From assembly GCF_031846165.1 (NCBI RefSeq), contig NZ_JAVRIE010000003.1, forward strand, positions 372,001 to 436,000: a DNA stretch of 64,000 nucleotides. The letters run 5' to 3'. Positions 1 through 7,511 of this stretch are shown piece by piece. The notes below the pieces were generated by a model that saw nothing but the letters and a program-made list of their open reading frames with translations, had not been told where the DNA came from and made no database searches. The position numbers were made by a program, and so were the translations under genes. Numbering within the stretch: position 1 is the stretch's first letter; every line of letters begins with the position of its first letter. This DNA is from Glaciecola blandensis. Its GTDB lineage: Bacteria > Pseudomonadota > Gammaproteobacteria > Enterobacterales > Alteromonadaceae.

Positions 1-748
1 CCCCCAGTTCGACTACTGGGCTTTGCGCGCCTAAATTTAGGAAGCCTAACGCTGAAATATCGATAATCGCAACAGACAAAGCCAAAGTACTTTGCACCGC
101 GAGCAACTCAAACATTCCTGGTAAAATAGACTTCCAAAAAATGCGAAATGAAGATGCTCCGTCGAGACGATCGAGTAGGATGTAGTCCTTTTTCATTTCC
201 TCTCGCACAAAATTACGAGTTTGGTGTACAAATTGCGGTATGAGAGCAAGAATGATTGCTAACATACTGTTTGCTAAGCCTGTGCCTAAGATAGCAACAA
301 TGATAATCGCAATCAGTAGTGTAGGGACTGCCATAAGACTATCTAGCAGGTGGTTTAATATACTTGACTTGACCCCTCGATTCATCCCAGCAAGCGTGCC
401 CAAGGCTACGCCGACCACTAAAGCAATGAATACCAGTATAACACTTGAACCAAACGTTATTCTGCATGCATGTAATGTTCTTGAAAACACATCTTGACCC
501 AAAGCATTGGTGCCGAATAGATGTGCGATAGTGCCATTTCCTTCCCACGCAGGGGGTAATAGGATGGCATTCGTATTTTGTACGTTAGGATCATAAGGCG
601 CTAACAAAGGCGCTAAAATTGTAATAACACAAAAAAGCAATAAGACCGCAAAGCCAACTAGCGCGAAGTGGCTTCGTTTAAACTCAAGCCAAATATGCAT
701 AATTGGAGAAGGGTGATACTCCTCTTGATAAAGATTAAACTGCGCCAC
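1..748 (-). CDS. sapC: SapC-type ABC transporter permease (partial, C-terminus beyond window)
   Basis: This is the second inner-membrane permease of the SapABCDF dipeptide/oligopeptide-class (DppC-like) transporter. The family is linked to antimicrobial peptide resistance and, for SapBCDF of E. coli, putrescine export. I translated it by hand: a GTG at 748-746 opens a frame starting MAQFNLYQEEYHPS, then a first membrane segment near residues 27-45, and the conserved permease loop LDGASSFRIFWKSILPG. That loop closely resembles the E. coli SapC segment around LDGAS. The GTG start overlaps the end of sapB by 14 bases, which fits translational coupling; an ATG 16 codons further in is the alternative. 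The frame stays open to base 1, so about 45 C-terminal residues and the sapD/sapF ATPases should lie outside the window. Confidence 0.88.
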   Translation of the reverse strand, partial: MAQFNLYQEEYHPSPIMHIWLEFKRSHFALVGFAVLLLFCVITILAPLLAPYDPNVQNTNAILLPPAWEGNGTIAHLFGTNALGQDVFSRTLHACRITFGSSVILVFIALVVGVALGTLAGMNRGVKSSILNHLLDSLMAVPTLLIAIIIVAILGTGLANSMLAIILALIPQFVHQTRNFVREEMKKDYILLDRLDGASSFRIFWKSILPGMFELLAVQSTLALSVAIIDISALGFLNLGAQSPVVELG

Positions 749-1766
749 GTTCAAATTTATCCCTTGCTGGGTCGATAGCTCGACTTAAAAACTCAATAGT
801 GATGGTTAAGCTTACCACGAACATAGAAACGACCAACATACCAATGCGTATTGCAGGGTAGTCCCGTTGGTAAATTGCTTGAATAAGCCAGTTACCAATA
901 CCTGGCCAAGAAAAAATAGTTTCAACAACCATGGCATTCGTTATCAAGGTTGATATTTGCATCGCCATGAGAGGTAAAATAGGCAGTAAAGCATTGCGCA
1001 AACCATGTTTGAAAAATATCTGTTTGGTTGTGAAACCACGTGATTTTGCCGCATCAATATACCCTTTCTCCATTACGTCCATAATGGAGCGTCGGGTAAA
1101 TCTTACAAAAATTGCAGTGGTGACAAAGGCGATTGATAGGGTGGGCAAAATTATATGCTGAATAGCGTCGTAGAAGGCATCTGCCTTGTTCGGCATGTCT
1201 GCTCTTAGAATATCAAGCAGGATGAAGCCTGTTTGATGAGGCACATCATAAAGTAAATTAACACGGCCAGACAGAGGCAAGAAACCGAGTTGTAAACTAA
1301 ATATAGTGATGAAGATTAATGCTAACCAAAACACAGGGAATGAATAACTGACGACGCTAAATGTGACGACACCAAAGTCAAAAGGTTTGTGATGCCAAAG
1401 GCCACCTAGGAAGCCCAGCGGAATACCAAAAATAACGGAAATAAGCAGTGCGTAGGTGATTAATTCAATTGTTGCAGGGAAGGCAATGCTGACTTCTTTC
1501 AATAAAGACGTTTGCGAGGTAAAACTGACGCCCCAGTTACCATTCACTAATGTATTTAAGTAATGCCAAAATTGAGCGAAAATCGAGCCGTCTAGCTTAT
1601 ATGCAGCCTCAAGCGCGGCTCTTTGAGCATCAGATTCAGGCACAATGCCAGATAAGTTGGTTAATGTATCGCCTGGAAAGAAGTAGGGAAGAGCAAATGA
1701 AATAACGACCAACACTGCAATCGTAATCACCATCAAGTTGATGTAGCGTAAAAGCAGGTTAATCAA
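735..1766 (-). CDS. sapB: SapB-type ABC transporter permease
   Basis: The 343-residue protein is a DppB-like permease with an N-terminal membrane anchor (about residues 9-30), a periplasmic loop, and a core of five further hydrophobic segments. The permease EAA-type loop reads AAKSRGFTTKQIFFKHGLRN around residue 240. It pairs with SapC to form the channel. Its ATG overlaps the sapA stop as ATGA (1763-1766), so the genes form one translationally coupled operon reading pspF, sapA, sapB, sapC. Length is close to the usual 320 residues of SapB. The substrate (peptide or polyamine) cannot be decided from sequence. Confidence 0.9.
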   Translation of the reverse strand: MINLLLRYINLMVITIAVLVVISFALPYFFPGDTLTNLSGIVPESDAQRAALEAAYKLDGSIFAQFWHYLNTLVNGNWGVSFTSQTSLLKEVSIAFPATIELITYALLISVIFGIPLGFLGGLWHHKPFDFGVVTFSVVSYSFPVFWLALIFITIFSLQLGFLPLSGRVNLLYDVPHQTGFILLDILRADMPNKADAFYDAIQHIILPTLSIAFVTTAIFVRFTRRSIMDVMEKGYIDAAKSRGFTTKQIFFKHGLRNALLPILPLMAMQISTLITNAMVVETIFSWPGIGNWLIQAIYQRDYPAIRIGMLVVSMFVVSLTITIEFLSRAIDPARDKFERGAV

Positions 1767-3412
1767 GGTTTACGCTCCACGTCATCAAAGCGGATCCCAC
1801 CGAAAGGATTGATAACCATACCACTTATATTGTTGCTGACCGCTTGATATTGATAAGCGTGAGCAATAGGGACGAGCGGTGTTTCGTCAAAAATAATGTT
1901 ATTTGCTCTGTGATAATACACTCTGCGCTCGTTGGCGTTATCCGTTTTTAATGCGCTTTCGATCAGCGTGTCGTAATCTTCGTTGCACCATCGTGCTCTA
2001 TTGGTACCAGACGGTATTGCAGAGCATGTTAACAAAGGACGATAAAAGTTATCTGGATCGCCATTGTCTGCAGACCAGCCAATTAATACCGAATCATGCA
2101 TCCCGATGGTTAGGTTTTCTCTAAATCTGGCCCAATCATAACTGACGATATTCACGGTAACACCAACTTCAGCTAGGTAAGACCTCATCAATTGAGCCAT
2201 CTTCATCGCGTTTGGGTTATAGGCTCGTTGAACTGGCATGGCCCAAATATTCATGGTGAAGTTAAATGGGATCCCTGCCTCGTCTAAAAGCTTACGTGCG
2301 GCTACAGGGTTATAGCCTAGGTCTTGCATATTGGATTGATGCGCCCAAGATGCTGATGGCACTAGACTCTTTGCTCGCGTCGCTTGACCTAGATAAACAG
2401 CTTCAAGCAATGATGTCTTATCAATAGCAAGTGCTAAGGCTCTTCGTACTTTTGGATTGTCGAAGGGGGGTTTACTGGTGTTGAATGCCCAGAAACCAAT
2501 ATTTAGGCCAGGTTTCTCCAATAGTGTTAAGTCTTCGCGCTCTCTAATAATTTCGAGATCATTTTGCGATGGAAATGCAACCGCATCGCACTCACCGGTA
2601 ATTAATTTGGCGACACGCAGCGAGCTTTTCGGAGTGATATCAAATACTAAGTGCTCTGGCCCTTTGGTATCTAAAAAATAATCAGTGTGTCGTTCGTATC
2701 GTATATATTGGTCTTTACGATAAGCCACAAACTTATACGGGCCCGTGCCGACTGGGAATTTATCGAGATCACTAGGGCTGCCATCTTTCAGCAATTCCAT
2801 GGCATATTCTGCTGAAAGCACAACCGAAAAGTCGGTTGCTAGGTTTGCTAAGAAAGAGCTGTCAGGTTTATATAACGAAATCTCAACACGATAGCCGTTT
2901 ATCCTAGTCACTTCTTTGATTGTGCTTTTTAGGCCTAGGCTCTGAAAGTACGGATAATTGCCGCCTGCCACGTCGTGATATGGATGCGAGTTCACACGCC
3001 AACGATCTATGCTGAATATTACGTCATCTGCATTAAAATTCCGACTAGGTGTGAAGTTTTCAGTGTTATGAAATTGCACGCCCTTCCTAAGCTGAAAGGT
3101 ATATGTTAGTCCGTCACTGCTCACTAACCAGCTGCTGGCTAGGCCAGGTTCGATGCGACCATCTTCAGTATTGAATTCAAGTAAACGGTCATAAATTTGA
3201 TGTGATGATGCGTCAGCGGTTGTGCTAGAAGTGTCTAGTTGTGGATTAAATGATGCAGGACTGCTTTCTGAACAAAAGGTGATACCGTTTTTGGTGATAT
3301 CGGTTTTCTCGCTGGTACAGGCAAACAAAATAAAGCAGGCCGATGCGATGAAGCTCGAGCTCAGGGCAAGCCTCATTGTGCTTTTTGCCTTACTATATCT
3401 TTGTGATGCCAT
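1763..3412 (-). CDS. sapA: SapA-type periplasmic solute-binding lipoprotein
   Basis: This is an extracellular solute-binding protein of family 5 (549 residues), the substrate receptor of the Sap ABC transporter. The N-terminus has a hydrophobic segment (residues 14-31) ending in LFAC at residues 29-32. This looks like a lipobox, so the protein is probably anchored in a membrane, unlike the soluble E. coli SapA. Typical family features follow: YDRLLEFNTEDGRIEPGLASSW near residue 95 and PKVRRALALAIDK near residue 325. It lies 2 bases after pspF and overlaps sapB by 4 bases, so the Psp regulator and the transporter are probably cotranscribed. The lipobox has Phe at -2, which is unusual, so lipidation is only likely. 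Confidence 0.88.
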   Translation of the reverse strand: MASQRYSKAKSTMRLALSSSFIASACFILFACTSEKTDITKNGITFCSESSPASFNPQLDTSSTTADASSHQIYDRLLEFNTEDGRIEPGLASSWLVSSDGLTYTFQLRKGVQFHNTENFTPSRNFNADDVIFSIDRWRVNSHPYHDVAGGNYPYFQSLGLKSTIKEVTRINGYRVEISLYKPDSSFLANLATDFSVVLSAEYAMELLKDGSPSDLDKFPVGTGPYKFVAYRKDQYIRYERHTDYFLDTKGPEHLVFDITPKSSLRVAKLITGECDAVAFPSQNDLEIIREREDLTLLEKPGLNIGFWAFNTSKPPFDNPKVRRALALAIDKTSLLEAVYLGQATRAKSLVPSASWAHQSNMQDLGYNPVAARKLLDEAGIPFNFTMNIWAMPVQRAYNPNAMKMAQLMRSYLAEVGVTVNIVSYDWARFRENLTIGMHDSVLIGWSADNGDPDNFYRPLLTCSAIPSGTNRARWCNEDYDTLIESALKTDNANERRVYYHRANNIIFDETPLVPIAHAYQYQAVSNNISGMVINPFGGIRFDDVERKP

Positions 3413-3414
3413 GA

Positions 3415-4524
3415 TTATTCGTCAGCTTTGTCTAAAAGATTGTATTTCTTAAGATATCCTCTCAATTGATGATACGTTAAACTTAGCTTTTCTGCAGTTT
3501 TTTTCTGATTAAATTGTGCATCTTCTAAGGCGGACTTAAGCATAGCAATTTCATGATCTTGTGATGCTTGTTTTAGGTCCAACGGAAATTCAAATAATGG
3601 GCTACTGTCTGAGCTAGCTGCAATTGGTGGAGCTTGATGATTTGCTACAGAGCCATCGATTGCGTCAACAAGGGAGTTGTTGTCAACTGGCGCAGCGCTT
3701 ATCGGTGTTTGGTTAAGCGGTGCCTTGGTACGTTGCTTGGGTCTGAATTCAGACTCAAAAGGATTGACGTTTATTTCATGCACAGGCAAATGAGGATTAT
3801 TCTTATATACGGCTCTTTCAACTACATTTTTTAACTCACGGATATTGCCGGGCCAATCGTATTCCATCAAGGTTTGTTTTGCTTTTGCGGTAAACCCACT
3901 AAAAAGCTCTAATTCCAACTCTCGCGCCATATTAATTGCAAAGTGTTCAGCCAGGTTCATTATATCTTCTTGTCTATGGCGAAGTGGGGGAATAGTAATG
4001 ACATCGAAGGCTAAACGATCGAGTAAATCCGCTCGAAACTCACCTTGTTCTGCCAAAGTCGGAAGGTCTTCATTCGTAGCAGCTACCAGTCGCACATCTA
4101 CCTTAACCGTGCGGGTGCCACCTACGCGCTCAAACTCGCCATACTCGATGACACGAAGGAGCTTTTCTTGAACAAGTGCCGAAGTATTTGCTAATTCATC
4201 TAAAAACAAGGTTCCTTGATCGGCATATTCAAAACGTCCTTCTCGACGTTTTGCCGCCCCCGTAAAGGCACCAGCCTCGTAGCCAAATAATTCACTTTCT
4301 AATAAATTGTCGTTAAGTGCGGCACAATTGAGTTTTACATAGTTTTGCTCCCAACGTTGGGAAAGGAAATGTAAACGTGCCGCAATTAGTTCTTTACCGG
4401 TGCCTCGCTCGCCGATAACCAGCACTGGCTTATTTAATGGCGCGATTTGCGATATTTGTTCTAAGACTTCCAGAAAGCTGTTGGCTTGGCCGAGTAGATT
4501 GTCTTGTTGTTTGAACCGGCTCAT
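3415..4524 (-). CDS. pspF: PspF, sigma-54 enhancer-binding activator of the psp operon
   Basis: The 369-residue protein is a stand-alone AAA+ activator without a receiver domain. Walker A reads GERGTGK at residues 38-44 and the sigma-54-contacting loop GAFTGA is intact at 86-91. The Walker B/sensor region (FLDELA), the WPGNIRELKNVVERAVY block near residue 225 and a C-terminal Fis-type helix-turn-helix (QKKTAEKLSLTYHQLRGYL) follow in order. It opens with DNLLGQANSFLEVLEQ, nearly identical to E. coli PspF. It is about 40 residues longer than the E. coli protein because of a low-complexity linker (about residues 255-320). It is divergent from pspA, which it should activate when released from PspA inhibition. 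Confidence 0.95.
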   Translation of the reverse strand: MSRFKQQDNLLGQANSFLEVLEQISQIAPLNKPVLVIGERGTGKELIAARLHFLSQRWEQNYVKLNCAALNDNLLESELFGYEAGAFTGAAKRREGRFEYADQGTLFLDELANTSALVQEKLLRVIEYGEFERVGGTRTVKVDVRLVAATNEDLPTLAEQGEFRADLLDRLAFDVITIPPLRHRQEDIMNLAEHFAINMARELELELFSGFTAKAKQTLMEYDWPGNIRELKNVVERAVYKNNPHLPVHEINVNPFESEFRPKQRTKAPLNQTPISAAPVDNNSLVDAIDGSVANHQAPPIAASSDSSPLFEFPLDLKQASQDHEIAMLKSALEDAQFNQKKTAEKLSLTYHQLRGYLKKYNLLDKADE

Positions 4525-4651
4525 TAAAAATCCCTTGATAAATAGTCAATTTCACTAAAAGTTAGTGTACTTTAAAATTGAGAATATTCCTCTACTTCTT
4601 TAAAAATAATTATTATCTATATAAAACAATTGCTTATCTCGTTATTAAGAG

Positions 4652-4668
4652 TTGGCAAGCATATTGAA
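4652..4668 (+). promoter_or_regulatory. Sigma-54 promoter of pspABC
   Basis: The stretch TTGGCAAGCATATTGAA matches the -24/-12 consensus TGGCAC-N5-TTGCA. The GG pair (4654-4655) and the G of the -12 element (4666) have the required spacing. Transcription would start near 4679, giving a leader of about 65 bases before pspA. PspF encoded divergently should bind in the AT-rich 100 bases upstream; I could not define its exact sites. Confidence 0.75.
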
Positions 4669-4744
4669 TACTCATCAGTAAGTTTCAGAATGCAAATCAA
4701 AGTTGATGAGCAACTATTTAGATTAACTACAGAGGTATATAACG

Positions 4745-5434
4745 ATGGGTATATTTTCACGTTTCACAGACATCATTAACTCTAACATCAACTCGTTGTT
4801 AGACAAGGCTGAAGATCCAGAAAAAATGGTTCGCCTTATTATACAAGAGATGGAGGATACCTTAGTAGAGGTTCGTTCAGCATCAGCAAAAACGATTGCT
4901 AATAAGAAAGATGTTAGTAATCAAATCGCACGCTTGACGGCAGAAGCCGATGAGTGGCAATCAAAAGCAGAGTTAGCGCTTAGCAAAGAACGCGAAGACC
5001 TAGCGAGAGCCGCGCTACATGAGAAGCAAAAGACGAGTGAATCTGCTGATGCTTTAAAGCACGAATTGGGTTTGATTGAATCAGAGCTTGAGAAGCTCCA
5101 AACTGAGACAGGTCAGCTTCAAGAGAAGCTAGCGGATGCAAAAACACGCCAAAAAACCATTATCATGCGTCAGAAGACAGTGAGCTCGCGTTTAGAAGTA
5201 AAAAAGCGCTTAGACAGTTCAACCGTCGATGCAGCTATGGGACGCTTTGAGCAGTTTGAACGTAAGATTGATGACCTTGAGTCACAGGTAGAAGCTTATG
5301 ACATGGGTAAGAAAACGCTTAAAGATGAGTTCGCAGAATTAGAAGCTGGTGGCAAGATCGATAGTGAGCTCGAAGCATTGAAGAAAAAAATGCAAGCGAA
5401 AACTGAGAAGCCAAGTAAGGCGAAAAAAGCATAA
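4745..5434 (+). CDS. pspA: PspA, phage shock protein A (membrane-stress effector, ESCRT-III-like)
   Basis: The 229-residue protein is almost entirely helical and charged, the coiled-coil PspA/IM30/Vipp1 fold. It opens with MGIFSRFTDIINSNINSLLDKAEDPEKM, the membrane-binding amphipathic helix and family signature. PspA inhibits PspF in unstressed cells and moves to the damaged inner membrane to preserve the proton motive force. A short Lys-rich tail (residues 215-229) closes it. It is the first gene of pspABC, with an AGAGG ribosome-binding site before ATG 4745 and a sigma-54 promoter upstream. Confidence 0.96.
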   Translation: MGIFSRFTDIINSNINSLLDKAEDPEKMVRLIIQEMEDTLVEVRSASAKTIANKKDVSNQIARLTAEADEWQSKAELALSKEREDLARAALHEKQKTSESADALKHELGLIESELEKLQTETGQLQEKLADAKTRQKTIIMRQKTVSSRLEVKKRLDSSTVDAAMGRFEQFERKIDDLESQVEAYDMGKKTLKDEFAELEAGGKIDSELEALKKKMQAKTEKPSKAKKA

Positions 5435-5525
5435 TTTTAAGATATGCTTGAACAATCAGAGAGCCAGTTGAAGCGGCACATGGAGTGCCGCCCTCCGCTC
5501 ACTAGCCATCACTAGGAGAGATATT

Positions 5526-5765
5526 GTGGACGAATTATTAGTTATTTTCATGGGCGTTCCGCTAATTTTATTTACGCTTTTTGTCGCGCCAATTTGGTTG
5601 ATTTTGCACTATCGAAGCAAAAAACAAGTTAGCCAAGGCTTGTCAGAAGAAGAGTTTGCAACGTTACAAAAGCTTGCCGAAAAAGCAGAAATGATGTCGG
5701 ATAGAATCCATACTTTAGAACGTATTCTTGATGAAGAAGCACCAAAGTGGAGGGAAAGAGCATGA
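5526..5765 (+). CDS. pspB: PspB, phage shock membrane sensor
   Basis: This is a small (79-residue) inner-membrane protein. One membrane helix (about residues 4-27) is followed by a short basic stretch (HYRSKK) and a cytoplasmic amphipathic coiled coil (residues 38-75), the standard PspB layout. The start is GTG at 5526, placed 7 bases after AGGAGAG. PspB acts with PspC to draw PspA away from PspF. Its stop overlaps the pspC start as ATGA (5762-5765), indicating coupled translation. The 90-base gap after pspA holds no further gene. Confidence 0.92.
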   Translation: MDELLVIFMGVPLILFTLFVAPIWLILHYRSKKQVSQGLSEEEFATLQKLAEKAEMMSDRIHTLERILDEEAPKWRERA

Positions 5766-6238
5766 ACACTGGAACCACTTTGTATCGCGACCCCGAGAAT
5801 GGCAAAATTGCAGGCGTATGCGCAGGAGTCGCAGAGTACTTTAAACTAGAAACTTGGCTGGTTAGAATTTTAACGGTCACTGCCTTCTTTCTTATGGCTG
5901 GTCCTTTCATATTTGTTACTTATATTGCTGCATGGTTCATTTTGGATAAAAAGCCAAGCGGAAGCAGTCTTGGTGACACACAATCGACCCATGTTAGCGG
6001 CGAGTCGACATTCGTTTACAGAGGTTGGGGGAAACGAGCTAAAAATCCCGCTGGTGCGAAAAGCGATGAAGCTAAGATAGAGGTGAAATCACGTATTTGG
6101 CAAGCAGGAGAGCCGCCTAGACAAGCTTTTTTCGATATCCAACAACGCTTTCGTTCTGCAGAACAAAGATTGCGTAAGATAGAAGGTTATGTGACGTCGA
6201 AAGAGTTTGAAATAAACCGTGAAATCAGTCGACTTTAA
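5762..6238 (+). CDS. pspC: PspC, phage shock membrane sensor with extended C-terminus
   Basis: The PspC domain is clear: LYRDPENGKIAGVCAGVAEY at residues 7-26, then a hydrophobic helix VTAFFLMAGPFIFVTYIAAWF (about 38-58). ATG 5762 is chosen over a GTG 15 bases upstream because AGGGAAAGAG precedes it and it overlaps the pspB stop by four bases. At 158 residues it is longer than the roughly 119 of E. coli. The extra C-terminus is charged and probably helical (RFRSAEQRLRKIEGY), a cytoplasmic coiled coil likely to contact PspA or PspB. No pspD or pspE follows. Confidence 0.93.
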   Translation: MNTGTTLYRDPENGKIAGVCAGVAEYFKLETWLVRILTVTAFFLMAGPFIFVTYIAAWFILDKKPSGSSLGDTQSTHVSGESTFVYRGWGKRAKNPAGAKSDEAKIEVKSRIWQAGEPPRQAFFDIQQRFRSAEQRLRKIEGYVTSKEFEINREISRL

Positions 6239-6294
6239 CTAGACATTAAAACTTGCTACATGCTGAATAAAAAAGTATCACTTCGTTAGTAATT

Positions 6295-6322
6295 ACCCAA
6301 AAGCACAAAACTGCTTTTGGGT
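6295..6322 (+). terminator. Hairpin terminator after pspABC
   Basis: ACCCAAAAGCA and TGCTTTTGGGT form an 11-bp stem around a six-base loop, about 57 bases after the pspC stop. The T-tract that follows is short (TTTATCCTT), so termination may be only partial. Confidence 0.6.
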
Positions 6323-6392
6323 TTATCCTTTCTCGAAAACCCCGCGAACTACCTCGCCAATTTATGGATTTACAGGTGCTCTGGGGTAAATT

Positions 6393-6410
6393 CGTAAATT
6401 AAATTTTACA
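6393..6410 (+). promoter_or_regulatory. TyrR-box-like operator upstream of phhA
   Basis: CGTAAA-N6-TTTACA matches the TyrR box TGTAAA-N6-TTTACA at 11 of 12 positions. It lies 104 bases before the phhA start, a common distance for an activating TyrR/PhhR site. The tyrR-type gene is directly downstream of phhA, which makes control of phhA by it likely. Confidence 0.55.
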
Positions 6411-6513
6411 ATAGCTGCTTAATTCGAAGCTCTCCCTTCGCGCAAAATAGACAAGATCTTAATAAAATTGGTTACCATCCTCCGGTCGAAATTAACACGA
6501 ATCCATAATATTT

Positions 6514-7341
6514 ATGATGAGCGATACTGAACAAAAAGTACCAGCGAAAAAAACGAAGTATGTTTCTCGTCAGTCAGACGAAAACGGCCTTATTGCTTGG
6601 TCTGATACCGAGAATAAAGTTTGGGAAAAACTGTATCAACGGCAAATAGAATTACTGCCGGGAAGAGCTTGTGAGCAGTATATGAACGGCCTTGATTTGC
6701 TTGCTCTGCCTGAAAACAAAATCCCTCAACTTAAAGATATAGACGAAGTGTTGCTGCGTGAGACTGGCTGGAAAACGGCAGAGGTCCCTGCGCTAATTAA
6801 CTTCACAGATTTTTTTACACTCTTAGCTAACAAAGAGTTTCCCGTTGCAACATTCATAAGAAGCGAAGAAGAGTTTGATTACTTGCAAGAGCCGGATATT
6901 TTTCACGAAATATTTGGGCACTGCCCATTATTAACAAACCCTGCATTTGCTCATTTTACACATACCTATGGCAAGTTAGGTTTAGCTGCGAATAAAGAGG
7001 ATAGGGGCTATTTAGCGAGACTTTATTGGTTTACTGTTGAGTTTGGCCTACTTAATACCCCTGAGGGCCTTCGGATTTATGGTGGTGGCATTCTTTCGTC
7101 ACCAGGCGAAACGCATTACGCTTTAGAAAGTGATATTGCCGAGCGCCACCCATTAAAGCCAATAGACGTGCTAAGAACACCTTATCGTATTGATATTATG
7201 CAACCACTTTACTATGTGCTAAATCACTTTGATGACCTTTTTGATATCGCACAACTCGATATCATGGCGCTAGTTGAGGAAGCTAAAAAACTCGGCTTAT
7301 TCGAAGCGAAGTTCCCACCGAAAGAAAAAATCGCAAGTTAA
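6514..7341 (+). CDS. phhA: Phenylalanine-4-hydroxylase
   Basis: This is a non-haem iron, tetrahydropterin-dependent monooxygenase converting phenylalanine to tyrosine, the entry step of aromatic amino acid breakdown. The iron-binding block DIFHEIFGHCPLL gives His131 and His136, and Glu176 lies in FTVEFGLL, the standard two-His one-Glu triad. At 275 residues it has the usual bacterial single-domain size without an N-terminal ACT regulatory domain. Two adjacent ATGs (6514, 6517) are possible starts, with only a weak ribosome-binding site. The pterin recycling gene phhB, often adjacent in pseudomonads, is absent here. Confidence 0.96.
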   Translation: MMSDTEQKVPAKKTKYVSRQSDENGLIAWSDTENKVWEKLYQRQIELLPGRACEQYMNGLDLLALPENKIPQLKDIDEVLLRETGWKTAEVPALINFTDFFTLLANKEFPVATFIRSEEEFDYLQEPDIFHEIFGHCPLLTNPAFAHFTHTYGKLGLAANKEDRGYLARLYWFTVEFGLLNTPEGLRIYGGGILSSPGETHYALESDIAERHPLKPIDVLRTPYRIDIMQPLYYVLNHFDDLFDIAQLDIMALVEEAKKLGLFEAKFPPKEKIAS

Positions 7342-7343
7342 AC

Positions 7344-7411
7344 AATTTCAAAAATTGAAATTTAATTCGCCTCACACCTGTCTTTGTTAACAGCAAAAGC
7401 CGGTTGTGAGG
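7344..7411. repeat. Two consecutive hairpins between phhA and tyrR
   Basis: Just after the phhA stop, AATTTCAA and TTGAAATT (7344-7362) form a perfect 8-bp AT-only stem. Next, CCTCACACC (7370-7378) pairs with GGTTGTGAGG (7402-7411) with one bulged base, enclosing 23 bases. Neither is followed by a T-run, so they are poor terminators. They may protect the phhA 3-prime end or act in the tyrR leader. Confidence 0.45.
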
Positions 7412-7511
7412 AGAGTTTGCAAACTGATCTAGCTGGGTAAAACCGCGTATATTATGTTAACTCATTAGCTAAATTTCACCTTGGGGTGAGCACTCGGATA
7501 CTAATTAAATC

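Noticed and set aside
3845..4171. 108-codon plus-strand frame within pspF
   Set aside because: Antisense of the conserved AAA+ domain; no independent support.
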